A DNA stretch of 64,000 nt from Xylona heveae TC161 (Eukaryota; Ascomycota; Xylonomycetes; Xylonales; Xylonaceae): NCBI RefSeq assembly GCF_001619985.1, contig NW_017264193.1:3043726-3107725 (forward strand). Reading direction: 5' to 3'. Positions 47,294-58,299 of the stretch are shown piece by piece (the first letter of the stretch is position 1; the number at the start of each line of letters is the position of its first letter). Made by a program: the position numbers and the translations under genes. The notes below the pieces were generated by a model, which made no database searches, was not told the DNA's origin, and was given only the letters and a program-made list of their open reading frames with translations.

Positions 47294-48550
47294 CACGGCC
47301 TATTTACTGGCAGTGCAATCGGAAGCCACTCCGTGTGAGTAGACGTTGGGCGAGGATGGTTTAACCTCGCAAGCTTATACGGAGCAAACAGTCGGCGGCG
47401 TGAGCAAATAGCCCAGAAAGAATTATCTTGAAATCTCTGGCATGAATTGATGCCTATATTATCGTGGTGGAGGTAGCGATACCACCTGCAAATGGGTGAG
47501 CTTTGGTAGATCACGAAGATCGAGACTTTTGGGATTTTTTGCGTTTTCGCTGTTATCCAGCGTATTTGTCGGCGTTGCTACAATTTCTTCGCCGATAACT
47601 AACTATACTTTATTTGGACTTGTAGACAAGAACTGCTCTGGATCTCACATAAGGGACGTACTAGAATTGCCGAGTTTGATTGGTTTACAGCCGAGAGCGG
47701 TTAAGTCAAGCGCTCCTCTTCTCTGCTCCGGTACGGGCGAATATTAGAGCCATTGTCTTCGTGCACTTAAATCTAATTGGAGACAGAATGCTTCTTTTCC
47801 TGTAAAACACCCGGTATAATTACGGTCCATGAACATCTTACATGGGTCCTGTATTAGTCTTCTATTGCTCAAGGCATCTACATCTTGGTACACCTCATAG
47901 GTAGAATTTAGAACTCCTGTATAGATTATAATTTAACCATTTCTAGATTGCTCTTCAAGCACGTGGTTTGTATCAGAATCAGAGTAGTAGGAAGCCAATT
48001 ACTATGTTCAAGTTCAATGCTTAATTTCAGCCTGGGGCTGTACACTCTAATTGCCTTAGTTAGGTTAATGGAAGAAGTACCAAGCGTTGCCTACAGTATC
48101 TGTACTTCGATTAAGAGCAAAGTATAGAGTCTGTACCAATTGACAGGCTCCTTTTGTACTTGTGCAGATCTAAGAATTATGCCTGTCTATAAAGAAGGAG
48201 GGTATGCAGGCGCTTACGAGTAGAGTAATCGATCCTTGTCGCGACATTCAATTGGCCAAACCTGGCAGCTGTCAGAATACCTAGAATAAGGTGTATTAGT
48301 ATGCCACGGAGGGGAAATGTAATAAGTATTAATATCTCCCGGCTCAGCTCTAATACAATATAATTATATCCTTTAGCCCTCCTGGCAATACACCTTTCCC
48401 ATTCAAATACTACTTCGCTGGAACTAGTGCATTGCTATAATCTATATTGATAAAGAGCCTGTAAGTATTCTCAAAAAGACCAAAACCAGTGCTGACGATC
48501 GGCAGCAACTCTTCAAAGTCAAGCCCGTCGATTGCCGGAGGGAAAACAAC
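47294..48550. other. AT-rich intergenic region
   Basis: This is the upstream side of the UTP8-like gene, followed by a progressively AT-rich block (about 47750-48450) with many TATAAT/TAATT words. No coding part is readable. The composition differs from the flanking genes and could reflect an old, mutated repeat, but no family is recognisable. A weak frame at 47496-47747 lacks an ATG start. Confidence 0.4.
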
Positions 48551-48985
48551 ATGTCAGCGGATGCTGCGCCACATATCAAAGTTAGCATTGCTGTTTATGT
48601 CGGAACACCCCTCGACTATCAAAAATACCGACATACTGCTCTCTGCTTCCGACCCAGCAATAGAGAAGCTCCCATGATCATCCATATCGTCGGGCCAAAC
48701 ATGGATTATCAGCTCGAAACAAGAAACAATTACGAGCCAACCAGTAGCAGAAGTTTTGCCAAAGAAGTTCCGGTCGGCTGGATTAGAACACCAATGACGA
48801 AGGCTCAACTGGCCCCTCTCATCTACCAAACACCCATCAACAACACAAGCCGGGAATTTAACTGTCAGACTTGGGTTGGTGACGTTCTGAGAAGATTGGT
48901 GCAAGCAGGGTACTTGACGCGAGAGGACTGTGAAAATGGCATAGATGGTATGATTGATGCTACACTGGAAGCAGGGGATGAATGA
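48551..48985 (+). CDS. Small fungal protein, possibly NlpC/P60 (LRAT)-like
   Basis: A single exon, 144 residues, starting at the ATG at 48551. The pattern is Y-R-H28-T-A-L-C-F in a beta-rich N-terminal half, I-I-H-I-V-G-P in the middle, and N-C105-Q-T-W-V-G-D-V-L-R-R-L near the start of a helix. That His-then-Cys order, with N-C-x-x-W/F leading a helix, is what permuted NlpC/P60 proteins (LRAT, HRASLS, PPPDE-type) show: H in the first strand group and a nucleophilic Cys later. Similar small proteins are frequent in Aspergillus and Fusarium, with no known function. The enzyme class would be thiol hydrolase or acyltransferase, but this is an inference from motif order only. It has no signal peptide. 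The neighbour is an APH-type kinase, convergent. Confidence 0.7.
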   Translation: MSADAAPHIKVSIAVYVGTPLDYQKYRHTALCFRPSNREAPMIIHIVGPNMDYQLETRNNYEPTSSRSFAKEVPVGWIRTPMTKAQLAPLIYQTPINNTSREFNCQTWVGDVLRRLVQAGYLTREDCENGIDGMIDATLEAGDE

Positions 48986-49077
48986 ATGATTGGGTCCGCA
49001 TCATATGTGGAAATATGTAAGAATTGATGCATGTAGTGGTGAAATTTATGGGGTGAACAGCAGCAGGAATAATTGTG

Positions 49078-49905
49078 TTAAGGACGCTGCCATCTCAGGA
49101 TAGCTTGGTGATAGGCTAGTTCGGTATCATAAGATTGAGGAAATATTCTCCTGGCATAATTCTTCCAATCTCGGTTTTTGCAAGGCCGTTCAAAGAATTT
49201 GATGTAATCCCAGTACTCAGGATACCAACCAGCGTACTCCCAATCCAGCAATCCCGTTATCTGGCCGTCCTTGACCAAAATATTGTGTTGTGACAGATCG
49301 CCATGTGAAAAGACAATGCGATGGTCGCTACGAAGTTGTTGGCTTAGCGCATCACGTATGGGATCTGGAATTGTCTTGACTAGATCAAAATAGAACGAGT
49401 TGAAGCTTGCCTCATCCAAGAACGGGCCACCGCGATAGTCAGTGTACTGTCGGCAGTCTTGTGCCGTTTCACCAGAACAAGATCCGATGAGCCCGTTCGT
49501 CCAAGGAACAGACCGCATCGTTGTCAAAATCTCTCGTAGCTGTTGGCAGATTTCGTCTTTCACCTCGGCCGTCATGCTGGGCCAAACTGACTCGAGGTTT
49601 TCGCCGGGGATGAAATCCATTCGGATGCTGGCTTCTCCATCGGAAGGGTCACTTCGCGCTTCATACACCCGAGGGACAGGGAGGTGTAAATTTGCTGCTA
49701 GATCCAGTGCTGACTGCTCATCAAGGTTGATCCGCCTGCCCTTCTTAATGACTGTATTATCGTGGTACTTTTTAACGATGCATCCGGACATCTCGTGCAG
49801 GATTATGACATCTGGTGAGTAACGTTAGGTACTGTAATAGGTTGTTATTTAAAGTGGATATTTACCTTGTGTATCTATCAAGTCATTAGGCTGTGGTGTG
49901 TCCAT
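49078..49905 (-). CDS. APH-type kinase / phosphotransferase
   Basis: Exons on the minus strand: 49905-49866 and 49811-49078; 257 residues. It carries the aminoglycoside-phosphotransferase/choline-kinase fold: a Lys-containing strand in the N-lobe (V-I-K-K-G-R-R), M-D-F-I-P-G-E-N-L as linker, the catalytic loop S-H-G-D185-L-S-Q-H-N190 and the metal-binding L-L-D203-W-E-Y-A-G. All key residues are present. In filamentous fungi this is a large, mostly uncharacterised family (PF01636-type) often found near secondary-metabolism or accessory genes. Despite the name, there is no reason to infer antibiotic resistance. It is somewhat short for the family but complete, with a good N-terminal exon M-D-T-P-Q-P-N-D. 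The substrate is unknown. Confidence 0.88.
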
Positions 49906-51202
49906 GACTGCCTTGGGCTAGCGGGCAAGAAAAGAAATCACCGGGAATGAAGGCGAAAGGCCTGGTGCTCCTATAGTGTTGGATGTGCTCATGAAGAACG
50001 GTGCCCAATTTACATGTTGATCCAATGCTAATCGTCAAGCTATTTGACTTCGGTCTAACGAGGTTGTCGTCGCGCGCGGCCTGGCCCGCGCTGGCCAGCC
50101 GGCAGTAGCTCTTCCTACCTACCCCTCGTACCGGAGTTTTACGGCGGATGTTAACAAAGCTTCGCGCATTAAAATTGGCTCGGCGTACGCTAAACCATGC
50201 AAACAATGCCCACGAGATAAATCCTGCGGCCCTTCATTGTGATCTCTCCTTTACGTTTTGGGAAAGGTTTTTGATATTGTGTAAATCGCATGGCATTCAT
50301 AAAACTTCATACCTGCTCCCATCTGTGACATGCTCGTTTGACAAATGGAAACAGATAAAACTAGTAGCTTGGCTCGGCGCAGGCTGTCCCGAAGCTCTTC
50401 ATCCTGCAATGAACAGAGCCCAAAGATATCAAATAAGTTCCCCATTATGTCTCTACTGCATCATGGACCCGTGATTCGGTTCGGTTCGGGGCAGTTCACG
50501 GCATCAAGTCTATCTATTTAAACCAGAAGAAATGCTATAAGCTCAAATTCTGTTCTTGACATTCCAAATATAAATCAGCCGACAACCGCCAGCCATTGAA
50601 AGACAGTAGGCGCCCCCTGACTATCGACAATCGCATGTGCATTGAATACATAGACGACAATTTCTATGAAGAAATTCTTCAGAAAAAATAACCTTCTGAC
50701 TACGGAGTATATCCTGCCAGCGAATATTTTCCCTTAGATCCTCCACACAAGCCATCCGGCATTTACAACAAACACTTTTCATCGAGTGTGCAACCTCCAG
50801 ATTCCATGAAAATTTGCAGCTGCCTTGGAATCAACGATCCAGACGAGGCGAGACAACATTGCGGGTGTGTGTCGCCAAGTCCGAAGTGCCATCATGGGAC
50901 ATAATCAATGATTTCGTCACCAGGACTGACGAGTGCAAGCCCTTGTCGGACAAAGATAGAGTCTGTGATCATGATCGCCGAGGCTATATTGTCGCAAGAT
51001 AGTTAACTGCGCCCTGTGCGTGTGTCGATTATTTGATGGTTGCACGCGCCGGGAAGACGTCGACCAGAGCGGCACTATTTCGTCCTAGAAGCTCATTGTC
51101 CATCAAATGATGAAGAATGTGGCCCTGAAGAGAGTTGTTTCAATTGCTATGGTAATTTAGAGGTCAGGCTGAGAGATATTTCTTGATCATTTATATGACT
51201 GC
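49906..51202. other. Intergenic region, no supported gene
   Basis: The stretch holds the promoter side of the APH-type kinase and the 3' side of the second Zn2Cys6 gene. Two short Cys-containing frames on the plus strand (50803-50901 and 50814-51002) are too short and have no homology that I know. A TACGGAGTA copy lies at 50701-50709. Confidence 0.45.
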
Positions 51203-53437
51203 CTATTCTGGACTGAAATTCGTTGATTGAGAGCCGAGGTTGAAGCGCTCTCCAACTGGAAGTATAATTTCATCGGACTCGTGCCCACGCTGTTCAGTGG
51301 AAATCAAATTGTCAAACAGAATTTGGTGATCCAATGAATTGAAGTTACCAATATTCAAGGGAGCTGAAACAGCAGATGCTTGAGGATGGAGCGAGCGAGC
51401 TACGTCGCGAAGTGACTCGAGGGACGCCAGAATCGGCGGAGGGTTCGATTCAATTATGGTGAGATATTTCTCGAACATAATATTGATTTGAGCCCACGCT
51501 CTAGCCGCATATGGAGTGTCGGGAACTGATGAGAGATGCAAAAGCACTATGGCAATCGCCAGAAGAGGTGGATCGGTGCAAAACACCCACACCCATCCCG
51601 GATTTGTCACTTCTGCTTCGAGGGAAGTGATCCTCTCGAGGATTTCAAGTGCACCTAGGAAATTTCTGCACAAAATTCTTAGCCTCATTGTATTCCGAGA
51701 AGATGGGTTAGATTATCAAGCCAAGGCAGAAAGAAAATTGGCTCGCAAGGGGTGCTTACTGTAGCCTAAATTCTGATGTACTTTGACCGAATCGGATGTG
51801 TGCTTGCCCAGCCATCAGTCGTAATGATGCGAAGTCAATTTCCATCACAATATAGGCAAAGCTCGCAAGGGGTTTCAATTCGTCATCAACATCGACAAAG
51901 AGCTCTCTGGCTGCCTGGAGACCAGTCTCGATGTGGGAAATCAATTCTTCATAGGGCTTGGTTCTCAAATTCTGCCGGAGAGGGCACAGGACGGCCAGGG
52001 TCTTCCGCTTTGAGAGGATAGGAGTCATCTGCGAGAATACGCCTGTCTCTTTGGGCGCATCACTCGGTTTGGCAAGAGGACTAGTATTCCAAGCGCTGTC
52101 ATTAACGTTCTCTGGAAGGCTTGTATCCCAGGCAAAGCTCAACATGGAGATTGCGCCTTGCAACGTAATTGCTTTCTGGTCCAAGAGGATCAGTTGATTC
52201 CACAATCTTCTCCGCCACTCCGCTACCCAACTGGAATACGTAAAGTAGGAGGGATCCTTATGCAGGCCAAGGCGTTGCGCAATGCGCGCTGCGAGTCCAA
52301 TCATCGATGTTGCTGTCCGATAGTATCCTCTTACGAAAAGAAAAACCTATAAGCCGATAGATTATTAATATGCGAATTATCAAAGCGATTAAGTCTATAT
52401 CCAAGTGAACGTGGCAGGAGAGTTCCTCGGAATTGGGAATTATTCCCCAAGCAACAAAGGGCCCGACTCACCAAATAAAACAAGAAGGCCTGGAAGACCG
52501 GCAGCTTGTTACTATTGATGAAATCGACTTGACGTAGGGCGAGTTCCTGAGCCTCGTGGAATTTGTTTAATAGCCAGTTCCGCTCCACTCCAAATATCCG
52601 CATGACATCGGGAGGGTGCAGGCTCGTCACAGCCAAACCATACATTGAAAACAATAAAGCATTGAAGGAAGCGGGCTGGGAAAGCCGTCCCAGCCGAAAT
52701 TTTGTTAAATCAGAAGAGAAGGCCCCTTCGTTGAGCATTCGCACAAAAGGATTTACATTATCAAAGAATGTTTTGATGAGGAAATCGGCCTCTGTGTCGG
52801 CTGGTTGATATGTCGACAGCGTAGAAAAATCACCAAGCGTGATCCCCAGGTACAATTGTGACGCCTCTTTGGGCCCGTCGGCATACTCTTCGGCCTCACT
52901 AAGTTCAAAAAACGTATCGCGAAGCTGCAGAAGAGAGTGTAAGAAAGAAATTATTCATCTTCAGCCCGGATTCAGAAGTCTGAATCCGTACGAAAAAGGG
53001 TCGCTTACTTCTGGAAACAGCTCAATCCAGTGCATGTAGTAATCGTAATGAACCGAAAAGTAGGTTCCCAGGATCTGGCGACCACAATGACACTCCAACA
53101 CAGTGGACGACTGGTCTGTCGACTTATTTACCGCAGGAGAGCTAGCAGCGGAGGCACTACTATCAGGAGTGTTAGGGTCAGCCCAATTAGAAGCATGAAG
53201 CAATGCCGTCACAGCGTTTAGCTGTGCTTCAAGCTGGGCTACACGGTCCTCTAAAATGGAATTTGGTACTAGAACAGTGTTGGTAGAGGCATGATTGTTT
53301 TCCCTATAAGAACAGTCCAGGCCGGCCTTTCGACAATTATCACAGGGCTTTAGCTTGTTGCACCTGATCTTCCTCTGTCGGCATTGGGCACATGGTGGAG
53401 TCCGCTGCGGCCCAGTACTAGTAGGCGTCATCTCCAT
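51203..53437 (-). CDS. Zn2Cys6 transcription factor, four exons
   Basis: Exons on the minus strand: 53437-53009, 52924-52472, 52346-51760 and 51665-51203; 643 residues. The binuclear cluster is C16-x2-C19-x6-C26-x5-C32-x2-C35-x6-C42, followed by a short coiled-coil linker (D-R-V-A-Q-L-E-A-Q-L-N). The middle region is the fungal-specific transcription factor domain: W-I-E-L-F-P-E, L-A-A-R-I-A-Q-R-L-G-L-H-K-D and E-W-R-R-R-L-W-N-Q-L. The start at M-E-M-T-P-T-S was chosen because it lies just before the cluster; an in-frame Met 25 codons upstream at 53512 is possible. It lies downstream of, and in tandem with, a reductase gene whose promoter carries repeated GCCGCCGA motifs. Targets are not known. 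Confidence 0.88.
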
Positions 53438-54109
53438 CAAGAATGGACCTTTTACACTGTGGGAGGTGAACAGACCAGGACGTTTCAAGACGAAGCAACC
53501 AAAAATGACCAAAATTTTATGATTCTGATTAAGATATCATTACTTCCGTTAATGATAGAGACTCCAAAGTGTTTGGAATCCAGCTATTTTAGCAGAGAAA
53601 TAAGCATTCTAGTTAGCACGGCGTAGGATTCTACGGTTTGTTAATCCATAGCACGGGTATTTGTGATTAGTGATCTAATATTCCTGTTCGGGACTAGCAC
53701 GAAATGTGCAACACAGGAGATCATGTCTGCTCATTCACCATCCAATATTTTATACCCTAGGTCTAAATGCATGATAGAGTTATTCTTTAAATTATTATAT
53801 GATTGGAATTCGTGTTGTATTTTCTGATTGCCATTATTATTTGCTTAGAAGATTTCTCTAGGAGAATCAAACGTTCCAAGTACGTCGCATACTCGATAAA
53901 CCTTGGACAGAATAACATCCCAACAATAAAATCACATGATATTACAGAAAATATTAGTTATGATATTTTCTATCTATCAATTATCAAAATTCATATACTA
54001 TTGCTCGTTGTTAAAAAGTCTATGACAAGACATCATCCCCTGTCAAATCGATGTCGGGTAACTTTTCGCGTCTTGTACTGTAACTGCCAGCTTTAAGTTG
54101 TCTCCGGCT
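53438..54109. other. AT-rich intergenic region
   Basis: The promoter of the Zn2Cys6 gene and the 3' flank of the reductase gene (both on the minus strand). It is AT-rich, especially 53750-54010. No gene is supported. Confidence 0.5.
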
Positions 54110-55331
54110 CTAGAAAGTGTATGACTCAAGGTCCTCAGTAATATGCTCCACCATCGGTTTAGCAGTAGCTTTGAATCCGAGCGCTTCAGCTCGGTCGCCT
54201 TGCACAAGCATATTGGATCCTAGAAGTTTAGGGATTTCTCCCTGGCCTGCCTGCTCGAGAGGCACGCTGCGTGGTTCCGGGGAAGAGAAGACACCCTTTT
54301 TATGCAGTGTTTTGGCCAATGCCGTGGCCAAGTCCTTCCAGGAAACTCTCTCTCCATAGATGATATAGTACCGGCTTTCTGCAGAACCAGTAACCTCTTG
54401 AGTCACTGCTACATCCACAATCTTCAGAATAAAATTAATAGCGTCATTTATGTGAATCTAGGGTGTCGAAAGTCAGTAATGATCAGCGGGACATGGATCA
54501 TATTTGACTTACTACGCTGAGGACCGCACTACCTTCACCCACATATGGGACAAATCCAACAGACTGGGCATTTCCGGTAAGGATTTTATATCCAATACCT
54601 AGCGAAGGCAAGGGTCCCTCGGCCGTTCCGTAGGTCAATGCCTGGCATACGATAAAGGTATTGATGCTGCCCTCATTTCCAGCATCCAGGATACTAGTAC
54701 AGTCAGTTCTCAGCCCGGGCTCAACATCTCTCGACGTGTTGCTTACAGTCGATCCGCGGCTCCGTTGAGCATGCTCGAGTTGACTTGTTTGATATCATCC
54801 TCATTTGCATCCTACTCAAAACCGTTAGTTTGAAAAGTTATAACGGGATCCCCAGATGGGAGGAGGTAAAGCCATCACTTACATTCCAAACTTTGCTAGT
54901 TGTGCTGAACTTTCCATCTGTTCGATGGTCGATGAAATTTCCACCACCACTAACGTGAATGAGGGTTCCTTTCTTTGAACCTTTCCTTTGCTTCAAACCT
55001 TCAATAATTGCTTTGGACAGCGTAGGGTCAAATGAGGATCCAGCATTGATCACAATGTCATGCTCAGCAGCCAGAGCACTGACTTTGGGTGCCTCCTCGA
55101 AGGTTCCGTGTTCAATTCTGTCTGCATGCACAACATTGCGAAACCAATCGTCCGCCACGGGATTCCGGAAGTACACAGTAAGGGGCCAGGCAGGATATAT
55201 TTCCTTTAGCTGTCGCGAGAGCGAGGCTAAAGTAGCGCATGTCAGATGCGTCACAGATGTTGCAAGGAACGAATAAGAAATTACTCACCTCCCACCATTC
55301 CCGTTGCACCGACCAAAAGAACAGAAGGCAT
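54110..55331 (-). CDS. NAD(P)-binding reductase, atypical SDR type
   Basis: Exons on the minus strand: 55331-55289, 55226-54883, 54811-54747, 54693-54513 and 54457-54110; 326 residues with every junction in phase. Exon 1 gives M-P-S-V-L-L-V-G-A-T-G-M-V-G, the Rossmann dinucleotide motif G-A-T-G-x-V-G (residues 8-14). Later segments include D-I-V-I-N-A-G-S-S, T-L-I-H-V-S-G-G-G-N, A-L-T-Y-G-T-A-E-G-P-L and Y-Y-I-I-Y-G-E-R-V-S-W. There is no classical Y-x3-K pair, so it fits the atypical NmrA/SDR-a group, which includes reductases and NADP-sensing regulators. It is cytosolic, with no signal peptide or membrane segment. The adjacent Zn2Cys6 gene downstream makes a regulator-enzyme pair plausible. 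Confidence 0.85.
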
Positions 55332-55648
55332 TGTGTCGTGCGTAATAGATTTATATTGGACGCTTGAAAATAGAGCTTCGTTTGTATGTTGTAATGAAGA
55401 TGTATTTCACTTGTATAATATCGTAGATACAAAAAGAAGCTCCATCATTGCAGAAATATCTTCTGCTATATATACGTGATGTTCGCTCCTTTCAATTTCT
55501 AAAACAAATCAGACATATTGTCACCTTTGGTCACGACAAACAGCCAAAATCGATTAATTATTACAAACAACAAACCTATGCAGTAATCTGATTACATTTG
55601 TCGCCGCTCCCCAGGATTGCACAATAAGAACAGCGACGTAAGCTTCTT

Positions 55649-55794
55649 TTAGCGCCGCCGAAATCAGCGAAGCTAGGGGATTTTAAGCGCAGGTAGGGAC
55701 CCTTTCCACTAATGGCGAACGCACCTATCGGCGGCTGATAAACCACATTCGGCTCCCAGTCTGTCAAACTGCTCTGCTAGATTAGCGCCGCCGA
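55649..55794. promoter_or_regulatory. Three GCCGCCGA motifs upstream of reductase
   Basis: The 13-mer TTAGCGCCGCCGA occurs at 55649-55661 and again at 55782-55794. Its octamer core GCCGCCGA also occurs inverted at 55728-55735. The cluster lies 318-463 bp before the start of the reductase gene. CGG/CCG pairs suit a Zn2Cys6 regulator such as the neighbour at 51203-53437. The assignment is inferred from position and motif type. Confidence 0.4.
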
Positions 55795-58281
55795 GAAAGA
55801 TATTGACGGTCCCTCGGTCCGGATGCGAGGGTATAGGTTGGATTATGCATTGTCAACCCGCCGATTGTAATCAGTGACATTTCTAAGACAATGATGAAGT
55901 GAGTCCTGTAGCTTGGAGATCGAAAGCTATTCAGTATTTTGGTATGCTGAATTTATTAATACCACACAAAAATATATACATAAATCCGCAGGTAATGGCA
56001 GAACGCTGGCTATCCCGTAGCAAGAGAAAAGACTTAAAAGGGGGCACCGGAAAAGTTCCACGAGTACGCAATACCTGTGGACATGGACATTGGATCTTAC
56101 GCGACGGCGCGAGGCGAAGAGTACCTTCGTTTGATCGAACCAACCTGAGATTGCAAGATGGTTGGCGATCGATCCCTCGAGCAGTGACGAAAGGCAAAGG
56201 CGAGTGAAAGCGGAACAGCCGATAAAGGGGCCTTCGAATCTGACAAAGAGGCAATTGCAGAAATGCCTGCGGTAACAACAGCGCGTTTGAGAACCGAAAG
56301 AGCTGATACAAATGTGATCTTCATTTTATAAATTATACTGGGAAAAAATTTTTCTAAATGGGGTTATATTTGGATAATAAAAGACATTTATGAGGGTCCA
56401 CATATGGGATGGATATTTTTAAATAAAGTTATATTGAGTGTCTACACAGACCGTATTCAACCCCAATATCAAGGCAAAGTAAGAAAAATAATAGAAAATG
56501 TATCTCGGCAGCGAGCCACACACCTAAGTGGCCTGACCAGTCAGAAAGTCGATATTATATACCTAGTATTCTATTACAGCTTTTATCTCAACGACAATGA
56601 CGAATTAAGAATAGATATCTCACTTGGACCTGGAGAATCAAACCAGATTGATGTCTAAATTAAAATAAGTCTACTTGACCAGGTTCTCGAAAATGAGAAC
56701 CGTATACAAAAATTATGCAAACGGAAAAATCTTTCTCAGAATAAGTAAAATCTGTAAGCTCTATTCTTTGCTTATATTTATTATAATGAATATAAAATTT
56801 TTTTAAAGCTTTTAGAAAATCAGGTAAATGACTGTACATAGATAAGGTACCTACCTTAAGTTAGCTTAAATACAGAAATCAACATACCTTGGACGATCCT
56901 GGGGGCGATTTTGTACGGTACTTTTATTTTGTATCGTACCACACGGCATCCACCTCTGTTTAAGTGTGCCGCTTGTCGCTCTACGCCTCAGCTGGTTTCG
57001 CCAGCCAAAACAGGTGTTCTGATGGAGACCAATCCTGAAAGCCTCAGGTGCAGAGTCAGGAACCGCAGAAGATGGATAATAAAAATCTTGGATCAGATAT
57101 CAACGATCGTCATACACTGATGAATTTTCCTGGCAATAGGCAAGAAGTAGACACTTTCCAGAAGCCAAGGTAGTTTTATATGTCAGGTAGGTCTAAGCGA
57201 AAAAGAGTGATAAGATCACGTGCTGAGCTCGGTTGTTCTTTCCATTAGCTACAATATTGACACTGTACCTCTGTGCACTCTCGGAACTACCCAGGGTAAG
57301 GTTGATAAGGTAACAACGAAAGCACCTATCGGAGTACGGTACTCGTAGTACTCTGTAGGATCGCCGTCAAGGCGCCCCCTTGGTCGAGAAATTCGTTTCC
57401 AACCGACACCGTCTTTTCAAAGCCAAGCCTTTGCTAAGCCCATGCTAAACAATGATCTGTTCTGTAACCCGATAGTCGGTAAGGCAAACAGGGCATCGGG
57501 ATGATCATCGCAAGCACAGACCGAGAAATCCTTCTCATTTCTTTGTAGCCCTATTACGGATGGACGTGCGTGATCGGTTGATTGAAGCAAGACACTCTCG
57601 AGTAATTTCATGGCAGTCACTTTTCGTAATGTATCAATTCCGCAATTTGCCGAAGAAATTATCAAATCGGGCCACGCACTGATTCTTGGGATATCACTGG
57701 AGGGTCACTTGAGGGTATTGTAGAGCAACCCTTCTCACTTTCGTTCAAAACCGAAGGTCCTGAGTTTCACCGATTCGGAATCTCGCTCAAAAAGAAATGA
57801 GTAAGCGGGTCCTTGGTCACATTTTTTTCTCCTCCGGCGCATGAAAGCCCTGGTCACTTACTACGTAGCTGGTCTTTGGCCCACTGGGCGTTTACAGTGG
57901 CGTCTTTCTCATTGCCTTATCCACGGTGTGCCTGAATGTACAGAGGTATCTCCAATATTTTATCTGACAAGGGAGCCCCATCAGACACGGCTCACTCTAC
58001 GCGTTATGGCATCTGATTGGACCATTGCGGGGATAGTGGAGCGCCCCATAGATGGGGCATATCAAGAAGGAGAGGCTCCAATATCTTCTGAAACACTGGT
58101 ACGCCGTCTGAGCGGGAACTTAAAAAGAGCGGATAATTATTGAAGGCTTTCTGTGCAAGGATCAAGAAGCGGGCAGCAAATGACCATGTCGCCGGTCCCA
58201 CATGGCAACGGGCATAATATCCTTTGACCGCTTTGATCGACCCCCGGCACACGTCCTGCATTGGGTGCCGAGTAAGTACAA

Positions 58282-58299
58282 TACAGTACAGTACAGTAC
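58282..58299 (+). repeat. Tandem TACAG repeats
   Basis: Three TACAG units in a row ending in TACTG, which also forms the palindrome CAGTACTG with the preceding bases. It lies in the gene-poor region; no function is apparent. Confidence 0.6.

Noticed and set aside
47496-47747. Plus-strand frame with hydrophobic N-terminus
   Set aside because: It lacks an ATG start and overlaps the promoter side of the UTP8-like gene; no conserved motif was seen.
50655-50690. Y-I-D-D word resembling a reverse-transcriptase active site
   Set aside because: It lies in an 18-codon frame with none of the surrounding polymerase motifs; chance match.
50803-51002. Short Cys-containing frames on the plus strand
   Set aside because: Too short, mutually overlapping and without family resemblance. 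No promoter or splice context supports them.
56097-56324. Minus-strand frame starting with a signal-peptide-like sequence
   Set aside because: After the first 40 residues there is no conserved domain or cysteine pattern, and I found no splice model that extends it. It is probably chance.
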